From an uncultured Bacteroides sp. (GTDB taxonomy: Bacteria > Bacteroidota > Bacteroidia > Bacteroidales > UBA932): DNA of 28,679 nucleotides. Shown here in pieces: positions 16,476 through 23,750 of this stretch. Location: NCBI GenBank assembly GCA_900546925.1, contig UREV01000024.1, positions 1 through 28,679 on the forward strand, in the 5' to 3' direction. The position numbers were made by a program, and so were the translations under genes. The notes beneath the pieces were generated by a model, which saw only the letters and a program-made list of their open reading frames with translations, searched no databases and had not been told where the DNA came from. Each line of letters begins with the position of its first letter. Positions within the stretch are counted from its first letter, which is position 1.

Positions 16476-17974
16476 TTAGCGTCTCCCTCCATGCTTTTGA
16501 ACACTTCAGCCACGACTTCACGTTCGTCGAAATGCCTGTGTTCGGTTCCTATTATCTGATATGTTTCGTGGCCCTTTCCGGCGAGCAGAATCACCGCTCC
16601 GTCAGGTGCCAGAGTTATCGCTGTCCTTATGGCCTCTTTTCTGTCCGCTATGAACAATGCCTTGACAAGTCCTTCGCGGCTGAATCCTTTACGGATATCT
16701 TCCAGAATGTCCTCAGTGTTCTCCGTCCTGCTGTTGTCGGAAGTGACGAAAATTCTGTCCGCATATTTTTCCGCCACTGCCGCCATTTCAGGACGTTTCG
16801 TCTTGTCCCTGTCTCCGCCGCATCCGAAAAGACAGATGATGTGGCTCTTCGGTCCGATGTCGCGCAGCGTCTTCAGCACATTCTCCAGCGCGTCCGGCGT
16901 ATGCGCGTAATCTATAGCCACCGAAATCCCGCGCGGTCCCCGCAGAGTCTCCAGACGGCCTTTGGCCGATTTGAGTTTGCTTAGTTGGATCAATGCCTCT
17001 TCAGGTTTTGCTCCTACCAATGTCGCTGTGACGTAGATGGCCAGCAGGTTATATGCGTTATGCTGTCCGATGAGTCTTGTCCAGATATCCTGTCCGTCGA
17101 TACGGAGCTGCATGCCGTCGAAACTCTCTTCGATGATACGGCAAGTATGGTCTGCCATGCTTCTGCAGGAATATGTAACTACTTTTGCCTTAGTGTTTTG
17201 CACCATAACCATGCCGTTTTTGTCGTCTATGTTTGTGATGGCATAGGCATCGGCAGGTAGTGTGTCGAAGAACAATTTCTTGCATCTCAAATACTCGGCG
17301 AAAGTCTTGTGATAATCCAAATGGTCATGAGTGAGATTTGAGAAAATCCCGGCCTTGAACTTCAGACCTGTCACACGTTCCTGTTCCATTCCGATGGAAC
17401 TGACCTCCATGAAGCAATACTCACAGCCTTCATCTGCCATCTGGCGTAACAATGCGTTGATGGTAATCGGGTCTGCTGTCGTGTTTGTGGTCTCTATTTC
17501 CTTGTCTCCCACGTAGTTGGCTATCGTGGAAAGAAGTCCGCAATGGTATCCGAGGCCCCTGAAAAGATTATATAACAGGGTTACAGTAGTGGTCTTTCCG
17601 TTGGTTCCTGTGATGCCGACAAGTGTGAGTTCATGAGAAGGATTTCCGTAGAATGCAGCCGCGGCCATGGCTTCTGCGTGTCTGGAATTTTTCACCTCCA
17701 CGAACGCGGTCTTTTCCACGTTTCCGCCATTAGCCTTATAGGCATTGATCTGAACCTCAAGCTCTTGCCTGTCCTCATACATTATGGCTGCAGCACCCTT
17801 TTCGAGGGCGGATGCGATGAATCTGTGGCCGTCGCCGGCGTAGCCTTTCACGGCGATGAACATAGCGCCTGGGGTGACTTTACGCGAATCGCTTGTGATG
17901 TTGGTGATTTCTATTCCGGCATCTCCGTCGATTCTTGTGAATCCGCATTCTTTTATAATCTCTTCCAGTTTCAT
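16472..17974 (-). CDS. murE: UDP-MurNAc-tripeptide synthetase (meso-diaminopimelate type)
   Basis: MurE adds the third amino acid of the stem peptide. The P-loop is GITGTNGKTTTVT (120-132), the centre has NLTHDHLDYH (213-222), and the C-terminal domain has DYAHTPDALENVL (355-367). The selectivity motif is DNSR (413-416), where diaminopimelate-adding enzymes have DNPR; the arginine that contacts the diaminopimelate carboxylate is kept, so meso-DAP is the likely substrate, as expected in Bacteroidales. Proline to serine at the third place is uncommon. Length 500. It overlaps mraY by 4 bases and follows ftsI by 3. Confidence 0.96.
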   Translation of the reverse strand: MKLEEIIKECGFTRIDGDAGIEITNITSDSRKVTPGAMFIAVKGYAGDGHRFIASALEKGAAAIMYEDRQELEVQINAYKANGGNVEKTAFVEVKNSRHAEAMAAAAFYGNPSHELTLVGITGTNGKTTTVTLLYNLFRGLGYHCGLLSTIANYVGDKEIETTNTTADPITINALLRQMADEGCEYCFMEVSSIGMEQERVTGLKFKAGIFSNLTHDHLDYHKTFAEYLRCKKLFFDTLPADAYAITNIDDKNGMVMVQNTKAKVVTYSCRSMADHTCRIIEESFDGMQLRIDGQDIWTRLIGQHNAYNLLAIYVTATLVGAKPEEALIQLSKLKSAKGRLETLRGPRGISVAIDYAHTPDALENVLKTLRDIGPKSHIICLFGCGGDRDKTKRPEMAAVAEKYADRIFVTSDNSRTENTEDILEDIRKGFSREGLVKALFIADRKEAIRTAITLAPDGAVILLAGKGHETYQIIGTEHRHFDEREVVAEVFKSMEGDAK

Positions 17975-17977
17975 TTC

Positions 17978-20080
17978 TTATTGTAGTTTTATCGATATGA
18001 TGTTTCCCTCTGATAGTTTGGAACCTGCTGTAGGACTTTGGCTTACAACGTGTCCTACTCCGGAGTACGAGCATCGGTATCCGTCATTTTCTATGGCATA
18101 TATGGCATCTGTCAGACCGAGTCCGATGAGGTTCGGAACCTTGCCGTTCTTGGCTGTTTTCGGGCTTTCGCCGCTCATGTCCGGCATTTTTCCCTTGGCT
18201 TCGATTATGTCTCCGTAACTATAGTCGAGGGCATATATTTTATCCACTATATCTCTGTAGGTCAATGCTGGGGTGGTACCGCCGAAGAACACTTCGTTAC
18301 TTGGTTTTGAGTAGATTACGACGATGGCGGTGTATTTCGGCTGCTCTGCGGGGAAGAATCCCACGAAGGTGGCCTGATACTGGATCTGTCCCTTCTTGTT
18401 TTTGTAAGGGTTTCCGCGCATGGCATTTTTCGGTTCCTGTGCGATACGCGCGGTTCCGGTTTTTCCTGCGACTTTGAATTTCGCTCCCTTGAGTCTACGT
18501 GCCGCAGTACCTTCTTCGGTGATTTTCATAAGTCCCCGTGTGAGGCTGTCGGCGGTGGCTCTGGAACAGATGGATCCGTTCAGTACTGAAGGGCCGCGTT
18601 TTTCTTTTATAACTCCGTCTTTCTCAATGCTTTCCACGAGGTATGGTTTCATCATTTTCCCTTTATTCGCGATGGCGTTGTAGAAAGTAACTATGTGAAG
18701 CGGTGTTTCTGATACCGAGTAGCCGATGGCCATGGATCCGAGGTCAGTTGCGCTCCATTTCTTCACGTCTGAAGTAGGAAGTGTCGGCGCTGAGAAGCCT
18801 TGGAGATCGAAATCGTAAGCCTCACCGAGTTTGTACATGTACAGGTTATCCAGCAGTTTCTTAGGATTGTCGCCGTAATGGTCGATTGCGAGTTTCCTGA
18901 AAACGTAGTTGGATGATATCTCGAAGCCGTGCATGACGGTCATCTTGTCGGTTCCTTTCTGCCTTTCGTAGTCTGTTATGTGCACGTCCGGGGCGAAGTA
19001 TTTGATTCGTCCGTGGTTGGTAGGCAATTCGTCTGAGAGTTTGACTTTCGCATCTTCCATCACGCTCATGAGAATCGCTGTCTTGAATACGGAACCAGGC
19101 TCTCCCGTACGTCCGATGGCCATGTTGTATGTTTCGCCCAAACGGTTGGTGGTGCTGTCGCGTTTCAGGTTTACCATGGCTCGGATGGCTCCGGTCTTCA
19201 CGTCCATTACGATTACGCATCCGCCTTCAATATTGTCAATATCAGCGATTTGCTTGCGGAGGGCGTTGTCGGCGATGTCCTGTATATCGATGTTCAGAGT
19301 GGTCCTGAGATCCATTCCGTCCTGAGGTTCCACGACGAGACTGTCCTTGTTCAGAATCTTTTTCCTGCCGTCGGTCTGTTTAAGCCATTCGTAGCCGCCC
19401 TTGCCGTGCAATGTGTAGTCGAAGGCGCCTTCCAGTCCGATATGGTTGTTTCCGTTGGACCTGCTGTTGTCTTTTACGTAACCTATAACACGTCTTGCCA
19501 GTGAGCCGTAAGGGTATTGGCGGGTATCGATTTGCTCGGTTATGATTCCTCCTTTGTTCGGACCTTCGTTGAATAGCGGTAATTTCTTGACTTTCTGGAG
19601 TGTCTCGTGGTCTATAGGACCTCCGATTTTCAGGTATTTCGAGCCATTGTTCCTGCCGTTCATAATGGCTTTGAACCATTTGTCGGCGGATCTGTCACCA
19701 TAGATAGTGGCCAGTCCTTTAGAGAGTTGCGCAGCCTTGTTCCTCCATTCTTCCTCTTTCTCTTTCGCCTTTTCCCTTGTCTTGCTCTTCTCGAATTCAG
19801 CCTGTCTTACCGTACAGTCCATGTATATCTGATACATAGGTGTGGAGATGGCCAGGAGACGTCCGTCAGATGCTATGATCGAACCTCTTACGGGATCCAG
19901 TTTCTTTCTGTTGTTCGGGGTACGATAGTATTTCAGATATGGGTCGCTGTCACGGAAGACGCATTGTATATATGCGATACGGCCTAGAATCACGAAAGCA
20001 CAAAGCGTGAACCCGAGGTATAGATACCACAGGAAACGGCTCTCTTTATTGCGTTTATTATTTTCCGGCCTTTCGTCCAT
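17978..20080 (-). CDS. ftsI: Penicillin-binding protein, division transpeptidase FtsI/PBP3-like, with PASTA domain
   Basis: A class B penicillin-binding protein that cross-links septal peptidoglycan as partner of FtsW. Counted from the GTG at 20086: transmembrane helix about 19-42, dimerisation domain with LDPVRGSIIASDGRLLA (63-79), then the transpeptidase domain with the SxxK motif SVFK (S332, K335), SxN motif SSN (391-393) and KTG (542-544). A single PASTA domain (about 648-702, beginning VPNLIGLGLTDAIYAIE) ends the protein. One PASTA repeat is common in Bacteroidota division PBPs. The GTG at 20086 overlaps the ftsL stop as TAGTG; an ATG two codons later (20080) is used here, and either may be real. 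Confidence 0.96.
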   Translation of the reverse strand: MDERPENNKRNKESRFLWYLYLGFTLCAFVILGRIAYIQCVFRDSDPYLKYYRTPNNRKKLDPVRGSIIASDGRLLAISTPMYQIYMDCTVRQAEFEKSKTREKAKEKEEEWRNKAAQLSKGLATIYGDRSADKWFKAIMNGRNNGSKYLKIGGPIDHETLQKVKKLPLFNEGPNKGGIITEQIDTRQYPYGSLARRVIGYVKDNSRSNGNNHIGLEGAFDYTLHGKGGYEWLKQTDGRKKILNKDSLVVEPQDGMDLRTTLNIDIQDIADNALRKQIADIDNIEGGCVIVMDVKTGAIRAMVNLKRDSTTNRLGETYNMAIGRTGEPGSVFKTAILMSVMEDAKVKLSDELPTNHGRIKYFAPDVHITDYERQKGTDKMTVMHGFEISSNYVFRKLAIDHYGDNPKKLLDNLYMYKLGEAYDFDLQGFSAPTLPTSDVKKWSATDLGSMAIGYSVSETPLHIVTFYNAIANKGKMMKPYLVESIEKDGVIKEKRGPSVLNGSICSRATADSLTRGLMKITEEGTAARRLKGAKFKVAGKTGTARIAQEPKNAMRGNPYKNKKGQIQYQATFVGFFPAEQPKYTAIVVIYSKPSNEVFFGGTTPALTYRDIVDKIYALDYSYGDIIEAKGKMPDMSGESPKTAKNGKVPNLIGLGLTDAIYAIENDGYRCSYSGVGHVVSQSPTAGSKLSEGNIISIKLQ

Positions 20081-20085
20081 TTTCA

Positions 20086-20433
20086 CTATCTGTTTTTCGT
20101 GTCGATTCTCATTGCAGGTTTTTCTGGGAAGGAAACCTGTGATCCTTTATCTTCCAACATTCTGTTTATTGTGGTGATTCTGTCCATGCTGACTATCTGC
20201 ACTGTTTTTTCAGTGTGGTAGATTTTCAGTTCGTTCAGAATCTCCTTGTTCTTTTCCACTTTGCTCAAAGTGTTTTCTATCATCATGTCCATCAGGATCA
20301 TAGCCCAGAAAAGCCCGAATGTGTACACGATGTGGAGAAAGAACCGGTCGAATCCGAGACGCATCAGGAGTTCTCCTCTGAAGAATGCGTTGAGGGCATT
20401 TTTCAATGATGCCGAAAATACAATCCATCTCAT
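20086..20433 (-). CDS. FtsL-like cell division protein
   Basis: A 115-residue bitopic membrane protein: cytoplasmic N-terminus (1-30, basic), one transmembrane helix (about 31-51, FFLHIVYTFGLFWAMILMDM), then a short helical region with heptad-like spacing (about 52-75) and a polar end. FtsL sequences are poorly conserved; the call comes from this topology and from the position between rsmH and ftsI, where ftsL always sits in dcw clusters. It would bridge FtsQ and the FtsW-FtsI pair. The ATG overlaps the rsmH stop by 4 bases. Confidence 0.85.
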   Translation of the reverse strand: MRWIVFSASLKNALNAFFRGELLMRLGFDRFFLHIVYTFGLFWAMILMDMMIENTLSKVEKNKEILNELKIYHTEKTVQIVSMDRITTINRMLEDKGSQVSFPEKPAMRIDTKNR

Positions 20434-21386
20434 TTCTGTGCCTCCTTTTCTGCGACTCTGAGTTTGGCGCTTCGCGCGCGCGTGTTCTCCGCGATTTCGC
20501 TTTCCTGCGGAAGGATAGGTTTTCGGTTCAATGCCTTCAGAGGGGCGATGATGTTACCGTAGAAGTCTTTTTCCTGTTCTCCGTGGATATTTCCCGATTT
20601 GATGAAGTTCTTTACCATCCGGTCTTCCAGTGAATGATAAGTGATTACGGATAGTCTTCCTCCTTCTTTAAGGGATTCTGAGGCGCCGTACAGAAACTTT
20701 TCCAGTGACCTCATTTCGTGGTTTACTTCGATTCTGAGTGCCTGATAAACTTTTGCGAGAATTTTGTGGCTCGCAAATGAAGGCAGTACCGGTTCCAGGA
20801 CTTTGTCGAGTTCCCCTGTAGTGGTGATCTTGGCGTTAGTTCGTGCGGATGTTATGAGCTGAGCCATTTTCCTGGCGTTGTCCACTTCACCATAGATGCG
20901 GAGGATTTTCTCGAGGTCTTCTTTCTCGTAGTCGTTTATGATGTCCGCTGCGGTAAGTGTGGCTTCTTTGTTCATTCTCATGTCCAACGGGGCGTCGAAT
21001 CTGAAAGAGAAACCACGGTCTGCCGTGTCGAACTGATGTGAGGATACGCCGAGGTCTGCCAATATTCCGTCTACTTTGGCTTCTTTAAGCAGGGTTTCCA
21101 CGTCACCTTCGCATTGACCTGACCTCTTAAACTCGGACATGACGAAGTTATGGACGTAGCGGAAGTCGGAGTGGACGAGGATCAGGCGGGGATCGTCGAT
21201 TTTGTTTTCTATGGCGTCGCTGTCACGGTCGAAGGCGATGACTTTTCCTGACGGGGACAAGCGTGAAAGAATCTCCGCAGTGTGTCCACCGCCTCCGAAT
21301 GTGGCATCGATGTAAGTTCCTGATGTATTTGTAATTAAAGCTGAGACGCTTTCGTATAGAAGGACTGGCGTATGATATTCTGACAT
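20430..21386 (-). CDS. rsmH: 16S rRNA (cytosine(1402)-N4)-methyltransferase
   Basis: RsmH (MraW) methylates N4 of C1402 in 16S rRNA using S-adenosylmethionine. Visible blocks: HTPVLLYESVSAL (5-17), the SAM-binding motif DATFGGGGHTAEIL (27-40), DGILADLGVSSHQFD, GFSFRFDAPLDMRMN and VITYHSLEDRMVKNF. Length 318 is normal. It follows mraZ by 14 bases and overlaps the FtsL-like gene by 4. Nothing is unusual. Confidence 0.97.
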   Translation of the reverse strand: MSEYHTPVLLYESVSALITNTSGTYIDATFGGGGHTAEILSRLSPSGKVIAFDRDSDAIENKIDDPRLILVHSDFRYVHNFVMSEFKRSGQCEGDVETLLKEAKVDGILADLGVSSHQFDTADRGFSFRFDAPLDMRMNKEATLTAADIINDYEKEDLEKILRIYGEVDNARKMAQLITSARTNAKITTTGELDKVLEPVLPSFASHKILAKVYQALRIEVNHEMRSLEKFLYGASESLKEGGRLSVITYHSLEDRMVKNFIKSGNIHGEQEKDFYGNIIAPLKALNRKPILPQESEIAENTRARSAKLRVAEKEAQK

Positions 21387-21400
21387 TGCACCCTCCGTCT

Positions 21401-21847
21401 CTAAATGGAGAGTTTTCCGGCGATTGCGATATATTCTTCATCAGAAATCCTGTTGGCTTCGAATTTTTCCTTGGCCCAGATTTCGATTTTGTAATCGTTG
21501 CCGGAGAACACTACCTCTTTTGTTACACCTATTGATTCCAAGAGCTTTTTGGGGATGGAGAGGCGGCCGAGTTTACCGTCCGGGGTAACGACTGCGCGGT
21601 CTCTCATGTATTCTCTCCAGAAAGCCGCGTGTTCTCTGTTGAAAAAATTCAGTTTTTGCTTTACTTCGCCGCTTTGTTTTTCCCATTCTTCGAAGGTGTA
21701 CATTTCGATGCAGTCTTCGAAGATGTCTTTTTTCAGGACGAAGCGCATGTCTCCATCGGTGGGCATGACGGCTTTGAACGCCGAAGGAAAGACGAGTCTT
21801 CCTTTGTCGTCCACTTTAGCAGTGTATTCGCCGATGAAGGTGGTCAT
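21401..21847 (-). CDS. mraZ: Transcriptional regulator MraZ
   Basis: MraZ is a ring-forming DNA-binding protein that controls the dcw cluster it heads. From the ATG at 21847 it is 148 residues, the family norm, with two SpoVT-AbrB-type repeats: one around DDKGRLVFPSAFKAV (12-26) and one around DGKLGRLSIPKKLLES (about 90-105). An upstream start at 21886 would add 13 residues of non-family sequence, so I rejected it. A promoter-like site lies about 100 bases upstream. I see one AAAGTGG-like box (21980-21986) but not the tandem boxes described as MraZ sites in other bacteria, so autoregulation is not shown by the sequence. Confidence 0.95.
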   Translation of the reverse strand: MTTFIGEYTAKVDDKGRLVFPSAFKAVMPTDGDMRFVLKKDIFEDCIEMYTFEEWEKQSGEVKQKLNFFNREHAAFWREYMRDRAVVTPDGKLGRLSIPKKLLESIGVTKEVVFSGNDYKIEIWAKEKFEANRISDEEYIAIAGKLSI

Positions 21848-21949
21848 GGTCAAAAATTTATAACAGGTTTCACGCTTTTGTCCCATGCCCTGTGTTTTCT
21901 GGTTTCTGGCGTACAGATACGTGTAGATAACATCATGGTACGGGACATC

Positions 21950-21958
21950 GCAAATATA
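21950..21958 (-). promoter_or_regulatory. Promoter of the dcw cluster (-7 element)
   Basis: On the minus strand this reads TATATTTGC, a full match to the Bacteroidota -7 pattern. It sits in a run of A/T-rich sequence, and the -33 region at the expected distance is only a weak match. Transcription would start near 21943, giving a leader of about 95 bases before mraZ. It is the best promoter candidate for the 13-gene cluster. Confidence 0.6.
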
Positions 21959-22048
21959 GTGAAATTTTTACAATTTTTTCCACTTTGTGCCAATTATTTA
22001 CACCTTGTTGCGGAGGTTTGCTTGTCTGGGGTTTTGTGGACGGGAATC

Positions 22049-22080
22049 TTGTGGTTTGTACGGAAAAAAGTATACCTTTG
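22049..22080 (+). promoter_or_regulatory. Candidate promoter of the DUF1963 gene
   Basis: TACCTTTG (22073-22080) fits TAnnTTTG, with TTG (22049-22051) 21 bases upstream as the -33 box. Transcription would begin near 22087, so the leader of about 135 bases would contain the dispersed repeat copy 3. The site is about 90 bases from, and divergent to, the mraZ promoter. Confidence 0.5.
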
Positions 22081-22115
22081 TGTTACTTCAGCATTGACAG
22101 AAGTGGCATTATTAT

Positions 22116-22196
22116 ACTCAAGTTTCGCAAGTTGTCGGACTTGCTTTCGCCCTCTCGGACTCCATATGCGGTGTCTCGCACCGGCGAAACTTAAGT
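22116..22196 (+). repeat. Dispersed REP-like repeat, copy 3 (two-armed)
   Basis: The left arm ACTCAAGTTTCGC (22116-22128) is inverted at 22184-22196 with one mismatch in 13, framing about 55 bases. Its first 30 bases match copy 1 (26-55) at 28 positions in opposite orientation, and its first 16 match copy 2 at 15. The arrangement, two inverted arms with a short core, resembles a REP doublet (REPIN). It lies between the likely promoter and the start codon of the DUF1963 gene. Confidence 0.65.
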
Positions 22197-22224
22197 TATT
22201 ATAGACTTTAAAATAACGGAAATT

Positions 22225-22908
22225 ATGGCGATTAGACTGACTTTGGAAAAGACGCAGAAATCTTTGTTTTGTGAGAGTAAGTGGTGGGGTGATCCCGATA
22301 TGCCTGCGGATGCGTCGTATCCGATGATGAAGGTGTGTGAGATGCCTGACGGCAGTTCTTTTCTGGTTCGTCCTGGGGATGATGTTTCCGGTGGTGAGGT
22401 ATATGATTATCCGTTGACATTTATTTGCCAGATCCGTTGTGAGGATATCGCGGAGTTGGATCCGGAGAACAGGTTGCCTCATGAGGGAATGTTGTATTTT
22501 TTCGCTGCTATGGATGAGTATACGGGTTATGATTCGCCGGTTCATATGGGCATGGGTGAGTGGCCAAAGGGTTCTGTATCAGTGAAGTACACCAAGTCTA
22601 TCAATATGGAGACTTTCCAGGCGTGCATGATGGTGGATGAGGATGGCCAGTCGCTTACGGAGCCGGCTCTCGGTATTTCGTTCGAGGCTTGTGATGATGC
22701 GGCTGACGGGATTAAGTTGCTCGGCGCCCCGTTCTTTTGCGATGCGAGGGAGCAGTTCCCCGGTTATTCGAATCTTCTCCAGATAGATGAGAACGAGACG
22801 GCCGGCACCGCATTTTACGATACCGGCATGCTGAATTTCCTGGTGTCCGACGCCGATTTCGCAAAGGGTCTTCTGAAGCGACCTATCGGTGTGCTCTGCT
22901 CGTTGTAG
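22225..22908 (+). CDS. DUF1963 (YwqG-like) protein
   Basis: A 227-residue soluble protein of the DUF1963 family, whose members include Bacillus YwqG; their function is not established. Family features seen: SKWWGDPDMPADASYPM near the N-terminus (18-34), YPLTFICQIRCEDIAELDPE (61-80), GMLYFFAAMDEY, then KLLGAPFFCDAREQF and FPGYSNLLQIDENE, and FYDTGMLNFLVSDADFAKG close to the end. The order and spacing match full-length members. No signal peptide or membrane segment. It stands alone, divergent from mraZ and convergent to the Fur gene, so the neighbourhood says nothing certain about its job. Confidence 0.85.
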   Translation: MAIRLTLEKTQKSLFCESKWWGDPDMPADASYPMMKVCEMPDGSSFLVRPGDDVSGGEVYDYPLTFICQIRCEDIAELDPENRLPHEGMLYFFAAMDEYTGYDSPVHMGMGEWPKGSVSVKYTKSINMETFQACMMVDEDGQSLTEPALGISFEACDDAADGIKLLGAPFFCDAREQFPGYSNLLQIDENETAGTAFYDTGMLNFLVSDADFAKGLLKRPIGVLCSL

Positions 22909-22996
22909 TCCAGACGCGACCGCGACGGGAACTTTTCTGTACGGTCGCTCTTGACGCTGGCGGAATTTGGGGTTGTGGTTACGTAGTATATGGACA

Positions 22997-23065
22997 CCGG
23001 CGGTCGAAGGTCCCGGCGGAGACCTTCCGCTTCGCTCCATCCCTCCAGCGGACTCTGTCCGCCGG
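22997..23065. repeat. GC-rich foldback block
   Basis: CCGGCGG (22997-23003) can pair with CCGCCGG (23059-23065). Inside lie GAAGGTC (23006-23012) with GACCTTC (23021-23027), and GCGGAC (23048-23053) with GTCCGC (23057-23062), the latter competing with the outer stem. A partly similar stretch, TCTCCGCCGTGACCTTCGCC, follows at 23101-23120. The base composition differs sharply from the A/T-rich sequence just after it. It may be a dispersed noncoding repeat; no RNA family is recognised. Confidence 0.45.
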
Positions 23066-23162
23066 CGCCTCCCATTTACGGAATCATGGGTGATTACGGG
23101 TCTCCGCCGTGACCTTCGCCCGCCTCATTCCTTCTCAGTATTTTGTTCAGGTTTTGAAAAAT

Positions 23163-23231
23163 GTACCATCTAAAACGTTTTCCTAGTACGAAACTAATCT
23201 GCAAATGCATTTGGTACCATCTAAAACGTTT
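23163..23231 (+). repeat. 18-base direct repeat, two copies
   Basis: GTACCATCTAAAACGTTT occurs at 23163-23180 and again, identical, at 23214-23231, a 51-base period. Weaker similarity may continue for about ten bases after each copy. The second copy is followed by an imperfect inverted repeat, GTGCACC (23235-23241) with GGTACAC (23247-23253). Function unknown; it lies about 95 bases beyond the Fur stop codon. Confidence 0.7.
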
Positions 23232-23324
23232 CTTGTGCACCGAATTGGTACACTGACCATCGGGAGGTGATTAATGACGACGTCGAACCATGATGTAAGC
23301 CGTCTTTGCCATTACGTGGAATTT

Positions 23325-23741
23325 TTACCCCTTTTTGCGACATTCGGGGCAGAGTCCCTTCAGGAGGTACTCGACCTCGTGGAGCTCGTAGCCTTCAGGG
23401 ACTTTTACCGGAGGGATGTGCGTATGATCCAGACAGAAAGTCTTGTGACATGACTCGCAGTAGAAATGGCAATGCATTTCTTCGGGACCGCAGACGTGGC
23501 CGCTATGGCAGACGCAATACTTGCGTGCTCCGCTGCCATCTTCGGTCTCGTGAATCACATGATGCTCTGCGAAAACCTCTAACGTCCTGAATATCGTGGA
23601 TTTATCCACCGTGTCTAAGACTTCCTCCAAATCAGATAGACTAAAGGTGTCAGTGAACCCCAGCATTGACTTATATATCATAAGCCTGATCGCTGTGGGC
23701 CTGACTCCGTGGAGATCCAATATTTCCGCTGCGTCATTCAT
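23325..23741 (-). CDS. Fur-family transcriptional regulator
   Basis: A 138-residue metal-responsive repressor of the Fur superfamily. The N-terminal winged helix contains GVRPTAIRLMIYKSM (12-26) and VDKSTIFRTLEVFAEHHVIH, the recognition region. The C-terminal half has HCHFYCESCHKTFCL, combining the metal-binding histidines with the first CxxC, and CPEC near the end as the second, giving a four-cysteine structural zinc site. An additional Cys/His-rich stretch, KYCVCHSGHVCGPEEM, precedes it. Whether it senses iron, zinc or peroxide cannot be decided from sequence; the short length and four cysteines suggest a Zur-like member. It follows the transporter gene by 9 bases, so it is probably co-transcribed. 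Confidence 0.9.
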   Translation of the reverse strand: MNDAAEILDLHGVRPTAIRLMIYKSMLGFTDTFSLSDLEEVLDTVDKSTIFRTLEVFAEHHVIHETEDGSGARKYCVCHSGHVCGPEEMHCHFYCESCHKTFCLDHTHIPPVKVPEGYELHEVEYLLKGLCPECRKKG

Positions 23742-23750
23742 AATATATTG

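Larger units (their letters stand above)
22909..23324. other. 416-base noncoding region between convergent genes
   Basis: No credible coding frame is present on either strand; short open frames here are arginine- and proline-rich products of GC-rich sequence. The region holds a small hairpin (GCGACCG 22916-22922 with CGGTCGC 22942-22948), a GC-rich foldback block (22997-23065) and an 18-base direct repeat (23163-23231), described separately. I see no clear U-run terminator for either neighbour. Confidence 0.7.

Noticed and set aside
21980..22004. MraZ operator upstream of mraZ
   Set aside because: Only one AAAGTGG-like box is visible; described MraZ operators have several regularly spaced boxes.
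22916..22948. Terminator of the DUF1963 gene
   Set aside because: A 7-base-pair hairpin exists 8 bases after the stop codon, but it has a 19-base loop and no T-run follows it.
23163..23231. Possible minimal CRISPR array (18-base repeat, 33-base spacer)
   Set aside because: Only two copies, the repeat is shorter than typical CRISPR repeats, and there are no cas genes or leader in the window.
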